From assembly GCA_947475245.1 (NCBI GenBank), contig CANJLW010000026.1, positions 1-59,246 on the forward strand: 59,246 nt of DNA. The letters run 5' to 3'. The notes under the pieces were generated by a model. The model saw only the letters and a program-made list of their open reading frames with translations. It did no database searches and was not told the origin of the DNA. Within the stretch, counting starts at the first letter, position 1. The number at the start of each line of letters is the position of its first letter. Below, in pieces: positions 36,933 through 45,300 of this stretch. The stretch is from Acetobacteraceae bacterium. GTDB lineage: Bacteria > Pseudomonadota > Alphaproteobacteria > Acetobacterales > Acetobacteraceae. The translations under genes and the position numbers were made by a program.

Positions 36933-38023
36933 AGAGGGGGCGGTGGTGGATCGCGGCGGCATGCCTTGTGGCGTGGTTGGGGTTCGGCACGTGCCGGGCG
37001 CAGCCGCCGGCGGAGCGGGTGGAAACGCTGCGGCGCGGGATCAACCTGACGGGTTGGTTTCGCTATCCCGCCAGCCGGGACCCGGCGGCGCTCTCAACCT
37101 GGATCACCGACGCCGCCCTGGGCGATCTGGCGCGGGCCGGGTTCGGCTTTGTGCGCCTGCCGGTGGAACCGGACATGGTCGCCGATCCCGCGATCCGCGC
37201 CGTTCTGCTGCGCGCGATCCGACGCATCCAGGGGCATGGCATGGCGGTGGTGGTGGAGCCGCACCCGGCCAACTGGCGATTGGAGGAGTCCGCGGCCGAT
37301 CGCGCTGCCTTACTCGCGTTCTGGACCCGTTTGGCGCCCGATCTGCGCGCGCTCGATCCGGAGCGCTTGTTCCCGGAGATTTTGAACGAGCCGGTGTTCG
37401 CCGACGATCCCGCCGCATGGCATCGGTTGCAAGAGCAGGCCTACGGCATCGTGCGCGCGATCCTGCCGGATGCGACCGTGATTTTGACCGGGCATGATTG
37501 GGGCAGCGTGCGGGGGTTGTTGGCGTTGACGCCGCGACCCGAGCGCAACGTGGTTTACAGCGTGCACTATTACGACCCCTCGGAGATGACCGCGCTTGCG
37601 TCGTATCGCCGGGGCCTCGATCGGGCCGCGCTGTCCCGGTTGCCGTTCCCGTGGGAGGAGACGCGCTGTGCGGCGGCGAATACCGATGCGGAGACGGCGG
37701 GGTTGATCCGCTACCTGTGCGCGATGCGCTGGGATGCGGCGCGGGTACGCGCGGGGCTGGCGCTGGCGCGGGATTGGGGCCGGCGGCATGGCGTGCATGT
37801 CGTTGTCGGCGAGTTCGGCGCGGATATCGCGTGGAACCGTCCGTCGCGCCTGGCCTGGCTGAGCGCGGTGCGAACGGCGGCGGAGGAGAGCGGGATGGGC
37901 TGGGCGCTGTGGGGGTACGACGACATCATGGGGTTCGCGGTGCGGCGCCCTCTGCCGGCGCGACCGGTGCTCGATCCCGGGGTGCTGGCGGCGTTGGGTT
38001 TGTCGCCCGCCGCGCCGAAGTAA
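36929..38023 (+). CDS. Exported glycoside hydrolase family 5 (cellulase-like)
   Basis: A 364-residue exported hydrolase. The signal peptide ends near FGTCRA at about residue 24. The (beta/alpha)8 domain shows RGINLTGWF, FVRLPVEP, the acid/base Glu154 in LNEP, the substrate-site HYYDP (213-217), and the nucleophile Glu295 in VGEFG, so the GH5 catalytic apparatus is complete. The family hydrolyses beta-glucans and mannans. The ATGA overlap with the GT2 gene is unusual for a scavenging cellulase and suggests work on a self-made polysaccharide or glycolipid instead. Bacterial cellulose operons also carry such hydrolases, but no bcs genes are here. Confidence 0.92.
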   Translation: MKRGRWWIAAACLVAWLGFGTCRAQPPAERVETLRRGINLTGWFRYPASRDPAALSTWITDAALGDLARAGFGFVRLPVEPDMVADPAIRAVLLRAIRRIQGHGMAVVVEPHPANWRLEESAADRAALLAFWTRLAPDLRALDPERLFPEILNEPVFADDPAAWHRLQEQAYGIVRAILPDATVILTGHDWGSVRGLLALTPRPERNVVYSVHYYDPSEMTALASYRRGLDRAALSRLPFPWEETRCAAANTDAETAGLIRYLCAMRWDAARVRAGLALARDWGRRHGVHVVVGEFGADIAWNRPSRLAWLSAVRTAAEESGMGWALWGYDDIMGFAVRRPLPARPVLDPGVLAALGLSPAAPK

Positions 38024-38053
38024 AGCCTTGCGGCGGGGGCAATTTCACTCAGT

Positions 38054-38085
38054 AAAAAAATGCCCCCGACTATGAGCCGGGGGCA
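38054..38085 (-). terminator. Intrinsic terminator of the candidate small RNA
   Basis: TGCCCCCG at 38061-38068 pairs with CGGGGGCA at 38078-38085 with a 9-base loop; on the minus strand this is followed by seven T residues (38060-38054). The T tract is on the minus side only, so it ends a leftward transcript and not the GH5 gene, which ends at 38023 on the plus strand. Confidence 0.85.
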
Positions 38086-38190
38086 AGTATACAGGGAGGC
38101 TTCACGTCTGGGAGACGCGGGGACCAGAGGCCCCCTTCCAACCTTTCGGTTGGAACTCTGGCGGGCGAACCGCCGTATTCCGTGCGGCGA
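38054..38190 (-). ncRNA. Candidate structured small RNA with intrinsic terminator (unclassified)
   Basis: On the minus strand a highly structured segment runs from about 38190 to 38054. It holds a two-part stem: CCAGAG/CTCTGG (38156-38161 with 38124-38129) enclosing TTCCAACC-GAAA-GGTTGGAA (38155-38136) with a GNRA loop. A CGTCT/AGACG hairpin (38117-38105) follows, then the terminator. A TATAGA -10-like element sits at 38196-38191, but the -35 is weak. A possible stem CGCCG/CGGCG (38189-38171) overlaps the 5' end, so the true start is uncertain. It does not show the SRP or tmRNA motifs. 6S RNA is possible in size, but I could not match it. No reading frame explains the structure. Confidence 0.55.
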
Positions 38191-38414
38191 TCTATAGGCT
38201 TGGGGCGGATATCGAGGCCATGGCTAAAACTCGGACGCGGCCATGTCTTTCGCGCATGACAAAAGGCATTCCCGCACAGTGGGACACAACTTTGCCTCAA
38301 TTGGTCCGACGCGCATCCGTTGTCACGCCGGCGTCACAGGAAAACACCATTGGACTTGACGCGAAACATCGCGTTTCCCGGAATGGTCCGGTTACGCAGT
38401 GTTACCCGACGGGT
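38191..38414. other. Intergenic stretch between the small RNA and the LysR gene
   Basis: This 220-bp piece completes the only gene-free interval longer than 300 bases (38024-38414). Apart from the weak promoter-like TATAGA for the small RNA I see no convincing reading frame, repeat or tRNA. It is the likely promoter region for the small RNA and the 3' flank of the lysR gene. Confidence 0.5.
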
Positions 38415-39299
38415 TCAGTGCATCTCCGCGAGACGAGCGAGCAGGAAGTCGCGGAATACGGCGACGCGCTTGGAATTGCGCAATTCCTCGGGGTAGACAA
38501 AATATACGTCGACCTTGGGGCCCTTGAGGTCGGTCAGCACGCGGACCAGGTCGGGGTTTTCCGCCATCGCCCAATCGGGCACGGCACCGATGCCAAGGCC
38601 GGAGCGGATCGCCAGCAGCACCGCCTGCACGCTGTTCACTTCCAACAGGGCGCGTCTTGGGTTGCCGGGGCGGCGCCCGGCTTCGGCCAGCCAGTTGATG
38701 TCAGGCACAGGCGGGTGATGGTTGCCGAAAAGGATCAGGCGATGGGCGTCGAGGTCTTCCGGCCGCTTCGGCACGCCGTGCTTTTTCAGATAATCCGGGG
38801 AGGCGCAGACATGCCACTGCATCGCCAGCAGATGGCGTTGCACCAGGTCGGGTTGCTTCGGCGGGTGCATGCGGATGGCGACGTCGGCCTCTCGCATCGC
38901 GAGGTCGAGTTCGGCGTCGTCGAGCAGGAGGGAGACCGAGACCTCCGGATAGGCTTCCAGGAAGGCGTGCAGGCGCGGCGCGAGCCAGGAGGCGCCGAAG
39001 CCGACGGTCGTGGTGATCTTCAGCCGCCCGGCGGGTTTTTCCTTACTTTCGGTCAGCAGCGCTTCGGTCATCGCGAGCTTGGCGAAGACCTCGCGGACGG
39101 TGCGGTTCAGGGATTCCCCTTGCTCGGTCAGGATCAGGCCACGCGCGTGGCGGTGGAACAGCGGTACCTGGAGTACTTCTTCCAGCGCGGAAATCTGACG
39201 CGACACGGCGGACTGGCTGAGATTCAGCGTGTCCCCGGCATGCGTGAAGCTGCCAGCCTCGGCCACCGCGTGAAACACGCGCAGCTTGTCCCAGTCCAT
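38415..39299 (-). CDS. LysR-family transcriptional regulator
   Basis: A 294-residue regulator. The winged helix-turn-helix occupies residues 1-60 (MDWDKLRVFHAVAEAGSF, then LNLSQSAVSRQISALEE, ending LFHRHARG), followed by the linker helix and a periplasmic-binding-protein-like effector domain beginning GRLKITTTVGFG. Size is standard. It lies downstream of trxB on the same strand, a pairing repeatedly seen in Rhodospirillales and other alphaproteobacteria, but no direct link to thioredoxin is established by sequence. Its effector and targets are unknown. The gap to trxB contains an AT-rich element (TTATAT near 39417) that may be its promoter. Confidence 0.95.
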   Translation of the reverse strand: MDWDKLRVFHAVAEAGSFTHAGDTLNLSQSAVSRQISALEEVLQVPLFHRHARGLILTEQGESLNRTVREVFAKLAMTEALLTESKEKPAGRLKITTTVGFGASWLAPRLHAFLEAYPEVSVSLLLDDAELDLAMREADVAIRMHPPKQPDLVQRHLLAMQWHVCASPDYLKKHGVPKRPEDLDAHRLILFGNHHPPVPDINWLAEAGRRPGNPRRALLEVNSVQAVLLAIRSGLGIGAVPDWAMAENPDLVRVLTDLKGPKVDVYFVYPEELRNSKRVAVFRDFLLARLAEMH

Positions 39300-39471
39300 T
39301 CGATCCGCCTCTCCGTGCGCCGACGACGAGCCGGGGCGTGTTGTCCCGGGGTTCGATTGTGCCGGCGTTAAGTCTGGGCCGGTTACCCATCCCAGACGAG
39401 CACCGCAGTTTACACATATAATTCCGAGTCCGACGGCGGTAATCGAACCTATTTGTATGTTTTCGTATGGT

Positions 39472-39498
39472 CCGCCCGATTTTTCCTGCCTCGGGCGG
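39472..39498. terminator. Hairpin after trxB
   Basis: CCGCCCGA at 39472-39479 and TCGGGCGG at 39491-39498 form a perfect 8-bp stem with an 11-base loop, four bases after the trxB stop on the minus strand. There is no T run after it, so it may be an attenuator or 3'-end stabilising hairpin for trxB. Confidence 0.5.
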
Positions 39499-39502
39499 CG
39501 AT

Positions 39503-40447
39503 TCAGCCGTGTTCGGCCAGGAATTTTTCGACTTCCAGAGCCGCCATGCAGCCGGTGCCGGCGGCGGTGACGGCCTGACGGAAGATTTTGTCCTGCACGT
39601 CGCCGGCCGCGAAGACGCCCGCAACGTTGGTGCGGGTGCTGCCGGGGACGGTGCGGATATAGCCGTCTTGGTCCATGTCGACATGACCGGCGAAGATCGC
39701 GGTTGTCGGCGTATGGCCGATGGCGATGAACACGCCGTCGGCCGGCAGGATGCGTTCCTGTCCGGTCTCGGTGTCGCGCAGGCGCGCGCCCACGACCATT
39801 TCCGGGGTGCCGCCGCCAACGATTTCCGCCACTTCGGCATTCCAGACGACATCGATCTTGGGATGGGCGAACAGGCGGGTTTGCAGGATTTTCTCCGCCC
39901 GCAGGGTATCGCGGCGGTGGATCAGGGTGACCTTGTCGGCATGATGCGTCAGATACAACGCTTCTTCCACCGCTGTATTGCCGCCGCCGACCACGGCGAC
40001 CGTCTTGCCGCGATAGAAAAACCCGTCGCAGGTGGCGCAGGCCGATACGCCGCGCCCTTGCAGGCGTTCTTCGGATTCGAGGCCCAGCCAGCGCGCCTGC
40101 GCGCCGGTGGCGACGATGACCGAGTCGGCCAGATACGTGTCGCCCGAGTCGGCCTTGCAGCGGAACGGGCGGGCGGAAAAATCCACCTCCACAATCAGAT
40201 CGTTGACGATCTGTGTGCCGACATGGCGTGCCTGGGCTTCCATCTGCTCCATCAGCCAGGGGCCTTGGATGACATCGGCAAAGCCGGGGTAATTCTCGAC
40301 GTCGGTGGTGATCGTCAGTTGCCCGCCGGGTTGCAGGCCGGCGACGAGGATGGGGGACAGGTTGGCGCGGGCGGCATAGATCGCCGCCGTGTACCCGGCG
40401 GGTCCGGCGCCGACGATCAGGACCCTGGTAAGATGCGTTTCGGTCAT
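39503..40447 (-). CDS. trxB: Thioredoxin-disulfide reductase
   Basis: A 314-residue flavoprotein that reduces thioredoxin with NADPH. The FAD motif GAGPAG is at 13-18, the redox-active C-A-T-C at 137-140, and the NADPH motif GGGNTA at 154-159; the C-terminal phrase ASGDVQD-like AAGDVQDKIFRQAVTAAGTG is split across the FAD-binding end and matches the family. Length is normal and all catalytic residues are present. It is followed by a hairpin and the LysR gene in the same direction. Confidence 0.97.
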   Translation of the reverse strand: MTETHLTRVLIVGAGPAGYTAAIYAARANLSPILVAGLQPGGQLTITTDVENYPGFADVIQGPWLMEQMEAQARHVGTQIVNDLIVEVDFSARPFRCKADSGDTYLADSVIVATGAQARWLGLESEERLQGRGVSACATCDGFFYRGKTVAVVGGGNTAVEEALYLTHHADKVTLIHRRDTLRAEKILQTRLFAHPKIDVVWNAEVAEIVGGGTPEMVVGARLRDTETGQERILPADGVFIAIGHTPTTAIFAGHVDMDQDGYIRTVPGSTRTNVAGVFAAGDVQDKIFRQAVTAAGTGCMAALEVEKFLAEHG

Positions 40448-40501
40448 CGGCGCACTATCGGAGCGATGCGCCTCGGAGGCAAGGAAGCGGGAAGAGCGAG
40501 T

Positions 40502-41518
40502 TTAGCTGCCGTCCTTGCCGTGCATGTTTTCCCAGAACAGGTCTTTCCACGAGTCCGGCTTGTTTTTCAGGGTACCCGCGGCGTGCATGAATTCGGCATG
40601 CTTCAGGGTGCCGCGCGGCGTCGGGTTGAAGTGGATTTGCTTCGGGTTGACGATAATCGCCTCGATCCACGACAGGTCGCGTTTCTGCGGCTCCCGCGCG
40701 ACATAGATTTTCGCGGCTTCGCGTGGGTTCGCGGCGATGAACGTGAAGGCTTCCTCGAACGCCGCGGCCGTGGCGGCGTAGAGTTTCGGGTTTTCGTCGT
40801 GGAACTTCGCGCCGGCATACAGGACCGCGACCGTCGATCCCGGCTCCAGATAATCGTCGGAGTTCATGACGACGTGGACCTTGCCGGATTCCAGCTCTTC
40901 CAGGCTGAACGGCAGGATCGCGGCGTGGCTTTTGACCTCGCTCGATCCGCTGAGCAGCATGGCCATCGCGTCGGGATTGGACATCGCGACCAGCAGGGAA
41001 TCGAGACGGAAGCGTTGATCCCAGCCCCATTCCTTGGCGGCGGCCATTTGCAGCGAGATCGCCTGCGCCGTGACCTTGACCGCGCTGACCGCGATCCGGT
41101 CGTTCGGGCCGTAATCGCGGATGGAGCGGATGCGCGGATCGGTGCTGAGCACCAGGATTTGCCCGCCGGACAACGGCGTCACGGCGCGGACCTTTTGCGC
41201 GCCGCGGGTCTTGTCCCACAGGATGAAGGCCGGCCCGTAGCCGCCCATGGCGAGATCGGCATCCCCCGCGAGCAGCAAGTCGCTGCTCGCCGGTCCGCTG
41301 GCCATGTGCACGAGGCTGACCTTGATGTCGCCGAGACCGGCGGCCTTGGCGTGTTTCTCGATCAGCCCGCGGTCGACGGCGACATAGGTCGGCAGATAGG
41401 CCAACCCATAGGGCATCACGATGCGCACGCGATCGGATTCCGCCCGGGCGGGCGGGGTCGACAGCATGGCGCAGAGCAGCAGCGCGATCGCCGCCGCCTT
41501 TGTCACGAGATCGCGCAT
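40502..41518 (-). CDS. ABC transporter substrate-binding protein, SsuA/NitT/TauA-like
   Basis: A 338-residue exported protein. The signal peptide (AAIALLLCAMLSTPPARA) ends near residue 26. The mature protein has PYGLAYLPTYVAVDRGLIEKHAKAAG in family order, then SSDLLLAGDADLAMGG, hallmark regions of the NMT1/SsuA type (PF09084, PF13379), which bind sulfonates, nitrate, taurine or thiamine precursors. No ATPase or permease lies next to it, so ligand and partners are unknown. It sits downstream of the MBL hydrolase (17 bp gap) and may be cotranscribed with it. Confidence 0.88.
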   Translation of the reverse strand: MRDLVTKAAAIALLLCAMLSTPPARAESDRVRIVMPYGLAYLPTYVAVDRGLIEKHAKAAGLGDIKVSLVHMASGPASSDLLLAGDADLAMGGYGPAFILWDKTRGAQKVRAVTPLSGGQILVLSTDPRIRSIRDYGPNDRIAVSAVKVTAQAISLQMAAAKEWGWDQRFRLDSLLVAMSNPDAMAMLLSGSSEVKSHAAILPFSLEELESGKVHVVMNSDDYLEPGSTVAVLYAGAKFHDENPKLYAATAAAFEEAFTFIAANPREAAKIYVAREPQKRDLSWIEAIIVNPKQIHFNPTPRGTLKHAEFMHAAGTLKNKPDSWKDLFWENMHGKDGS

Positions 41519-41534
41519 GGCGTTGCCCCCCGGT

Positions 41535-42416
41535 TCAGACGCCTTCGAACTTGAACCCGTTGCCCCAGCGCTTCATGCGCCCGGCGGACGGGGAGGGGAA
41601 ATGCGCGGTGCAGACCAGGGTGGAGGTCTCGCACAGGCAGTCGAACAGCTTGCGGCGGGATTCACCGGCCTGGGCGGAGTTGTAATCGACGCGCATGCCC
41701 AGTTCCGGGTAGCGGGCCTGGAGCGGCGAATGGATCATATCGCCGGTGATGACGGCATCCGCGCCGGGCTTGCCGATCTGGACGGAGAAATGGTCGATCG
41801 TGTGCCCCGGCGTCGGGATCAGCTTGATGGTGTCGCCGAACACATGATCGCTTTTCACGACCTCCTCTTTCTTCGCGGCGACGATGGGCAGCACGGAATC
41901 GGTGATCCACGGCGCGGCGGACGGGTCCTTCTTTTCCGCTTCGGTCCAATAGGCGAGTTCCCGGTCGGAGAAGACGTATTTGGCGTTCGGGAATGTCGGA
42001 ACCCAGCGGCCGTTATCCAGCTTTGTGTTCCAGCCGACGTGATCGACATGCAGATGCGTGCACATCACGTAGTCGATCTGATTGGGCGTGACACCGGTGC
42101 CGGCGAGGCTTTTCTCGAACCGGTCGGAATCCATCATGTCCCAGAAGGCGCGCGTCGGGCGCGGCTTGTGATTGCCGACGCAGGTGTCGATCAGGATGTT
42201 GTGATGCGGCGTCTGCACGAGATAGGACTGGATGCAGAGCACGAGTTCGCCGTTCGCGCGGTCGAGGTAGCCGCCCTGGGTCATCCAGTCGCGGTTTTCC
42301 TCCAGAATTTCCGGCGTCAGTGTCGGGAAGAAGACCAGCGGGTCGAAGAACGGCGCCTCCTGCTCCACGATGCGGTGGATGGTGGTGTCGCCGATTGTGA
42401 AGGTCGTCGTGGCCAT
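41535..42416 (-). CDS. Metallo-beta-lactamase-fold hydrolase
   Basis: A 293-residue MBL-fold protein. The zinc site H-L-H-V-D-H is at 121-126 and further ligands lie in the later TPGHTIDHFS (about 208-217) and TGDMIHSP segments. The N-terminal phrase NILIDTCVGN is typical of the AHL-lactonase/quinolone-hydrolase-like branch. No signal peptide is visible. It probably hydrolyses a lactone or ester, but the substrate is unknown. It starts after the alcohol dehydrogenase in the same direction (64-bp gap) and precedes a binding protein, suggesting a small catabolic operon. Confidence 0.9.
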   Translation of the reverse strand: MATTTFTIGDTTIHRIVEQEAPFFDPLVFFPTLTPEILEENRDWMTQGGYLDRANGELVLCIQSYLVQTPHHNILIDTCVGNHKPRPTRAFWDMMDSDRFEKSLAGTGVTPNQIDYVMCTHLHVDHVGWNTKLDNGRWVPTFPNAKYVFSDRELAYWTEAEKKDPSAAPWITDSVLPIVAAKKEEVVKSDHVFGDTIKLIPTPGHTIDHFSVQIGKPGADAVITGDMIHSPLQARYPELGMRVDYNSAQAGESRRKLFDCLCETSTLVCTAHFPSPSAGRMKRWGNGFKFEGV

Positions 42417-42480
42417 TGGTGTTTCTCCCTTTACTGGTCCGCGATGTTACAGGCTTTGCCGGAAGACGGGAAATCCCCGG

Positions 42481-43512
42481 CTAACGAGACGGGTCGATCA
42501 GCACTTTCGCGTGCCGGCCCGGATGGCGCAGGCTTTCGAAGGTTTCCGGCAGGGTGTCGAGGCCGACGATGCCGGTAATCAACGATGACGGATCGATGCG
42601 TTTGGCGGCGAGCATGTCGAGCACCATGGCGAACTCCTCCGCCGTGTAGCCCAGCACGAATTGCAGCGTCAGTTCCTTTCGGATGGCGACGCGCGGCATG
42701 ATCCGGTCTTCCGGGCGGCACACGCCGACGACGACGATGCGCCCGTGCAGCGGGGCGAAATCCATGGCCTGACGCAACATGCCGGGAATGCCGACGCATT
42801 CGAAGACCACATCCGGTGGGCCGCCGGCGGAACGGGCGAAGGCCGCGGCGGGGTCTTCCGCGGCGGGATCGATGGCGATCGCGCCCAGATCTTCCGCCTG
42901 GGATCGGCGGGCGGGGGAAATCTCGCTGATCGCCAGGTGGCGCGCTCCGGAGGTCCTGGCGAACAGCGCGACGGCGAGGCCGATCGGTCCGGCCCCCAGG
43001 ATCAGGACCCGCATGCCCAGCAGGGACCCGGCCTTGCGCACGGCGTGCGCGCCGACCGCCAAAGGCTCGGTCAACGCCGCCAGCTTCAGATCGAGCCCGT
43101 CGGGCACGCGCAGCGCGTGATGCGCGGGCATGCGAAGGTATTCGGCGTAGCCGCCGGGGACCGAGGCGGACAGGCCGATGATCCGGTTGCGCGGGCACAA
43201 AATCCCCAATCGGTCGCGACAGCCGGTGCCGGAGGGGCGGCATTCGTCACATTCCTGCAACGGCAGGCCGATCACGCGATCGGCGAGCGCGAAGTTGGGG
43301 CTGTTGGATTCGGTGACGATGCCCGCGTATTCGTGACCGAGTACCGTGCCGGGTTCCAGCGGCGTCGGGCTGGGTTCGGTGGCGTGCAAATCCGATCCGC
43401 AAATGCCGCAATAGGCGACCTTAACGACGATATCGTTCGGACCGGCCGTGGGGGTCTGGCGATCCTCGATCGCGAGGGGTTGGCCCTCGCCATGAAATAC
43501 GGCTGCGCGCAT
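42481..43512 (-). CDS. Zinc-dependent alcohol/threonine dehydrogenase-like (MDR family)
   Basis: A 343-residue medium-chain dehydrogenase. Catalytic zinc ligands are Cys38 within CGICGSD and His60-Glu61 within GHEYAG. The structural-zinc lobe has four cysteines at 88, 91, 98 and 106, although the 91-98 spacing is longer than in classical ADH. The NAD-binding motif ILGAGPIGLAVALFA follows near residue 170. It oxidises a secondary alcohol or polyol, such as 2,3-butanediol or a sugar alcohol. It lies 17 bp downstream of the GST-like gene. Substrate is not identifiable. Confidence 0.92.
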   Translation of the reverse strand: MRAAVFHGEGQPLAIEDRQTPTAGPNDIVVKVAYCGICGSDLHATEPSPTPLEPGTVLGHEYAGIVTESNSPNFALADRVIGLPLQECDECRPSGTGCRDRLGILCPRNRIIGLSASVPGGYAEYLRMPAHHALRVPDGLDLKLAALTEPLAVGAHAVRKAGSLLGMRVLILGAGPIGLAVALFARTSGARHLAISEISPARRSQAEDLGAIAIDPAAEDPAAAFARSAGGPPDVVFECVGIPGMLRQAMDFAPLHGRIVVVGVCRPEDRIMPRVAIRKELTLQFVLGYTAEEFAMVLDMLAAKRIDPSSLITGIVGLDTLPETFESLRHPGRHAKVLIDPSR

Positions 43513-43529
43513 GCGAACGAACTTTCAGG

Positions 43530-44258
43530 TCAGGTACCGTCAGGACCGGAGCGTTCGGCGGGGTAGCCGCCGAAGCGATCGGCAAGATTATCGTGAAGCG
43601 CGATCATCGCCGAACGCCAGCGATGCATCTCCGGCAGGTCGTCTTGCGGCAGAACATCGCGCGGGCTGCCGATGCGCGCCCATTGAAAGGCTGAGAATAC
43701 CAGGTAATCCGCGAAGGCCGGGGTCTCTCCGCACAGGAACGGGTCGCGGCGCAAGGCGCGCTCCAGCACCTGAAAATGCGGCAATGCTTCCGCCGTCCAG
43801 CGGGGCCGGTCGGCGCAGGCGTCTTCGAGGCTCGCGCCCAACATCGCTTCGCGCGTGCGGCGGTAATAGGCGCGGTCGCCGGGATCGAGGCACCAGAGAA
43901 AATCGGCGGCGATCAGGCGGCGGATCGCGGGGTGCAGCACCATGTCGCACCACACGTAATATAGACGAGCGAGGCCGCGTCCTTCGGGCGGGCCGAAGAG
44001 GTTGGGGCGATCCTGGAAGCGGATTTGCAGGTGCATCGCGATATCCCAACTATCGAAGATGACCTGCCCGTCGTGCTCCAGGATCGGCACGAAGCGTTGC
44101 CCGCTGAGGCGTTCGATCCGATCGACATCGGCGAAGCGTGTCGGCACGATCGCGGCGTCGAGCGCCTTGTGCGCCAGCGCATAGCGGATGCGCCAGGAAA
44201 ACGGGCTGATACGCCGCCCGTCGAGCCCCACACGTTCGTGAAAGATCAGATCGGACAT
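43530..44258 (-). CDS. Glutathione S-transferase family protein
   Basis: A 242-residue protein. The start MSDLIFHERVGLDG at 44258 is set because upstream in-frame residues are the shadow of the neighbouring SDR gene. The thioredoxin-like N-terminal domain has ISPFSWRIRYALAHK and RFVPILEHDGQVIFDSWDIAMHLQ in family order, the cis-Pro (VPIL) and the glutathione-binding E/D-S pair appearing as DSW. The C-terminal helical domain contains FLCGETPAFADYLVF. It likely conjugates or isomerises with glutathione; the role here is unknown. It lies 5 bp after the SDR stop, so both are in one operon with the ADH. Confidence 0.88.
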   Translation of the reverse strand: MSDLIFHERVGLDGRRISPFSWRIRYALAHKALDAAIVPTRFADVDRIERLSGQRFVPILEHDGQVIFDSWDIAMHLQIRFQDRPNLFGPPEGRGLARLYYVWCDMVLHPAIRRLIAADFLWCLDPGDRAYYRRTREAMLGASLEDACADRPRWTAEALPHFQVLERALRRDPFLCGETPAFADYLVFSAFQWARIGSPRDVLPQDDLPEMHRWRSAMIALHDNLADRFGGYPAERSGPDGT

Positions 44259-44263
44259 GGTGC

Positions 44264-45049
44264 CTACATCATGGTTTGCATGTCGGCATCGACGTTCATG
44301 GCCTGACCGCTGATCGTCGCGCCGAAGGGGCTGGCGAGATAGAGCGCCATGTTGGCGATATCCTGCTGTGTCACGAAGCACTTCAGGCTGGTGACGGCGA
44401 TGGTGCGTTCGGTCATCTCGTTCTCGGAAATGCCCGCCGCCTGGGCCTTGGCCTTGATGACGGCGCGGATGCGCGGGCCGTCGACCGGGCCGGGCAGGAT
44501 CGCATTGACGCGGATGCCGTCCCCGCCCAATTCGACGGACAGGGATTTGGTGAAGCCGATCACGCCCCATTTCGCGGCGGCGTAGGGCGCGCGCATGGCA
44601 AAGCCGAACCGTCCGGCGGCGGAGCTGAGATTGACGATCGCCCCGCCGCCATTCGCGCGCAGCGCGGGAATGGCGCGTTTGGAGCAATGGAACATCGACG
44701 CCAGATCGATTTGCAGGGTGGCGTCGAGTTCCTCCGCCGTGACGTGTTCGACCAGGGCCGTCGGGCCGGCGATGCCGGCATTGTTCACCAGCACGTCGAG
44801 CCCGCCGAGATGCTTGACGGCGGCGTCGACGAAGGCTTCGCATTCCGCGACGACACCGGCATTGGCGCGCATGCCCGGATGTTCGCAGGCCGCGAGGGCG
44901 GCCGGATCGACGTCGCTGACGAAGACGCTCGCGCCGCAGGCGGCGAAGCTATCGGCGATCACGCGGCCAATGCCGTTCGCGCCGGCCGTTATGGCGACGC
45001 GATAGCCACCCAGATCGACCGTCAGCGGCGTGCGGGCACCAGATATCAT
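44264..45049 (-). CDS. SDR family oxidoreductase (canonical)
   Basis: A 261-residue classical SDR: TAGANGIG at 21-28, NNAG at 89-92, Ser142/Ser143, Tyr156 and Lys160. The start at 45049 is supported by AGGAG about eight bases upstream, and the longer upstream frame is not protein-like. The C-terminus has a 2-oxo-acid-type phrase ITSLKCFVTQQDIANMALYLAS in slightly altered form (VTSLKCF), common in a proteobacterial SDR subgroup. It heads a run SDR, GST-like, zinc ADH, MBL hydrolase, binding protein on the minus strand. A role in oxidising a small hydroxy compound is likely. Confidence 0.9.
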   Translation of the reverse strand: MISGARTPLTVDLGGYRVAITAGANGIGRVIADSFAACGASVFVSDVDPAALAACEHPGMRANAGVVAECEAFVDAAVKHLGGLDVLVNNAGIAGPTALVEHVTAEELDATLQIDLASMFHCSKRAIPALRANGGGAIVNLSSAAGRFGFAMRAPYAAAKWGVIGFTKSLSVELGGDGIRVNAILPGPVDGPRIRAVIKAKAQAAGISENEMTERTIAVTSLKCFVTQQDIANMALYLASPFGATISGQAMNVDADMQTMM

Positions 45050-45300
45050 CGGCGGAACTCCTGAAGCAAAACAATGTACGACCGCGCCACGGCAATCCGC
45101 GCCGTCGACCCGGTGCCGGGTGTGGCATTGTTCTGCATGGCGCGTTTCCTTCTCGAGGATTTCGCGCAGTGTGCCGACCGAACCATCGGATAGGCAAGAC
45201 TGACCATGCGCCGGGTATCGGTTTGTCGCGGGGGGCGGGTTGCTGTATGTCGGCGGAGACGACGCCGGATTGCACACTCTTAAATGGAGGAGCGCCTGAC

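Noticed and set aside
38054-38190. Assignment of the structured RNA as 6S, SRP or tmRNA
   Set aside because: The conserved SRP GGAAGG-type loop motif and tmRNA ends are absent, and I could not build the 6S central bubble; I therefore left it unclassified.
39467-41554. A 695-residue open frame on the plus strand over trxB and the SsuA-like gene
   Set aside because: It spans two well-supported minus-strand genes and the gap between them, which no real gene would do, and its sequence is low-complexity.
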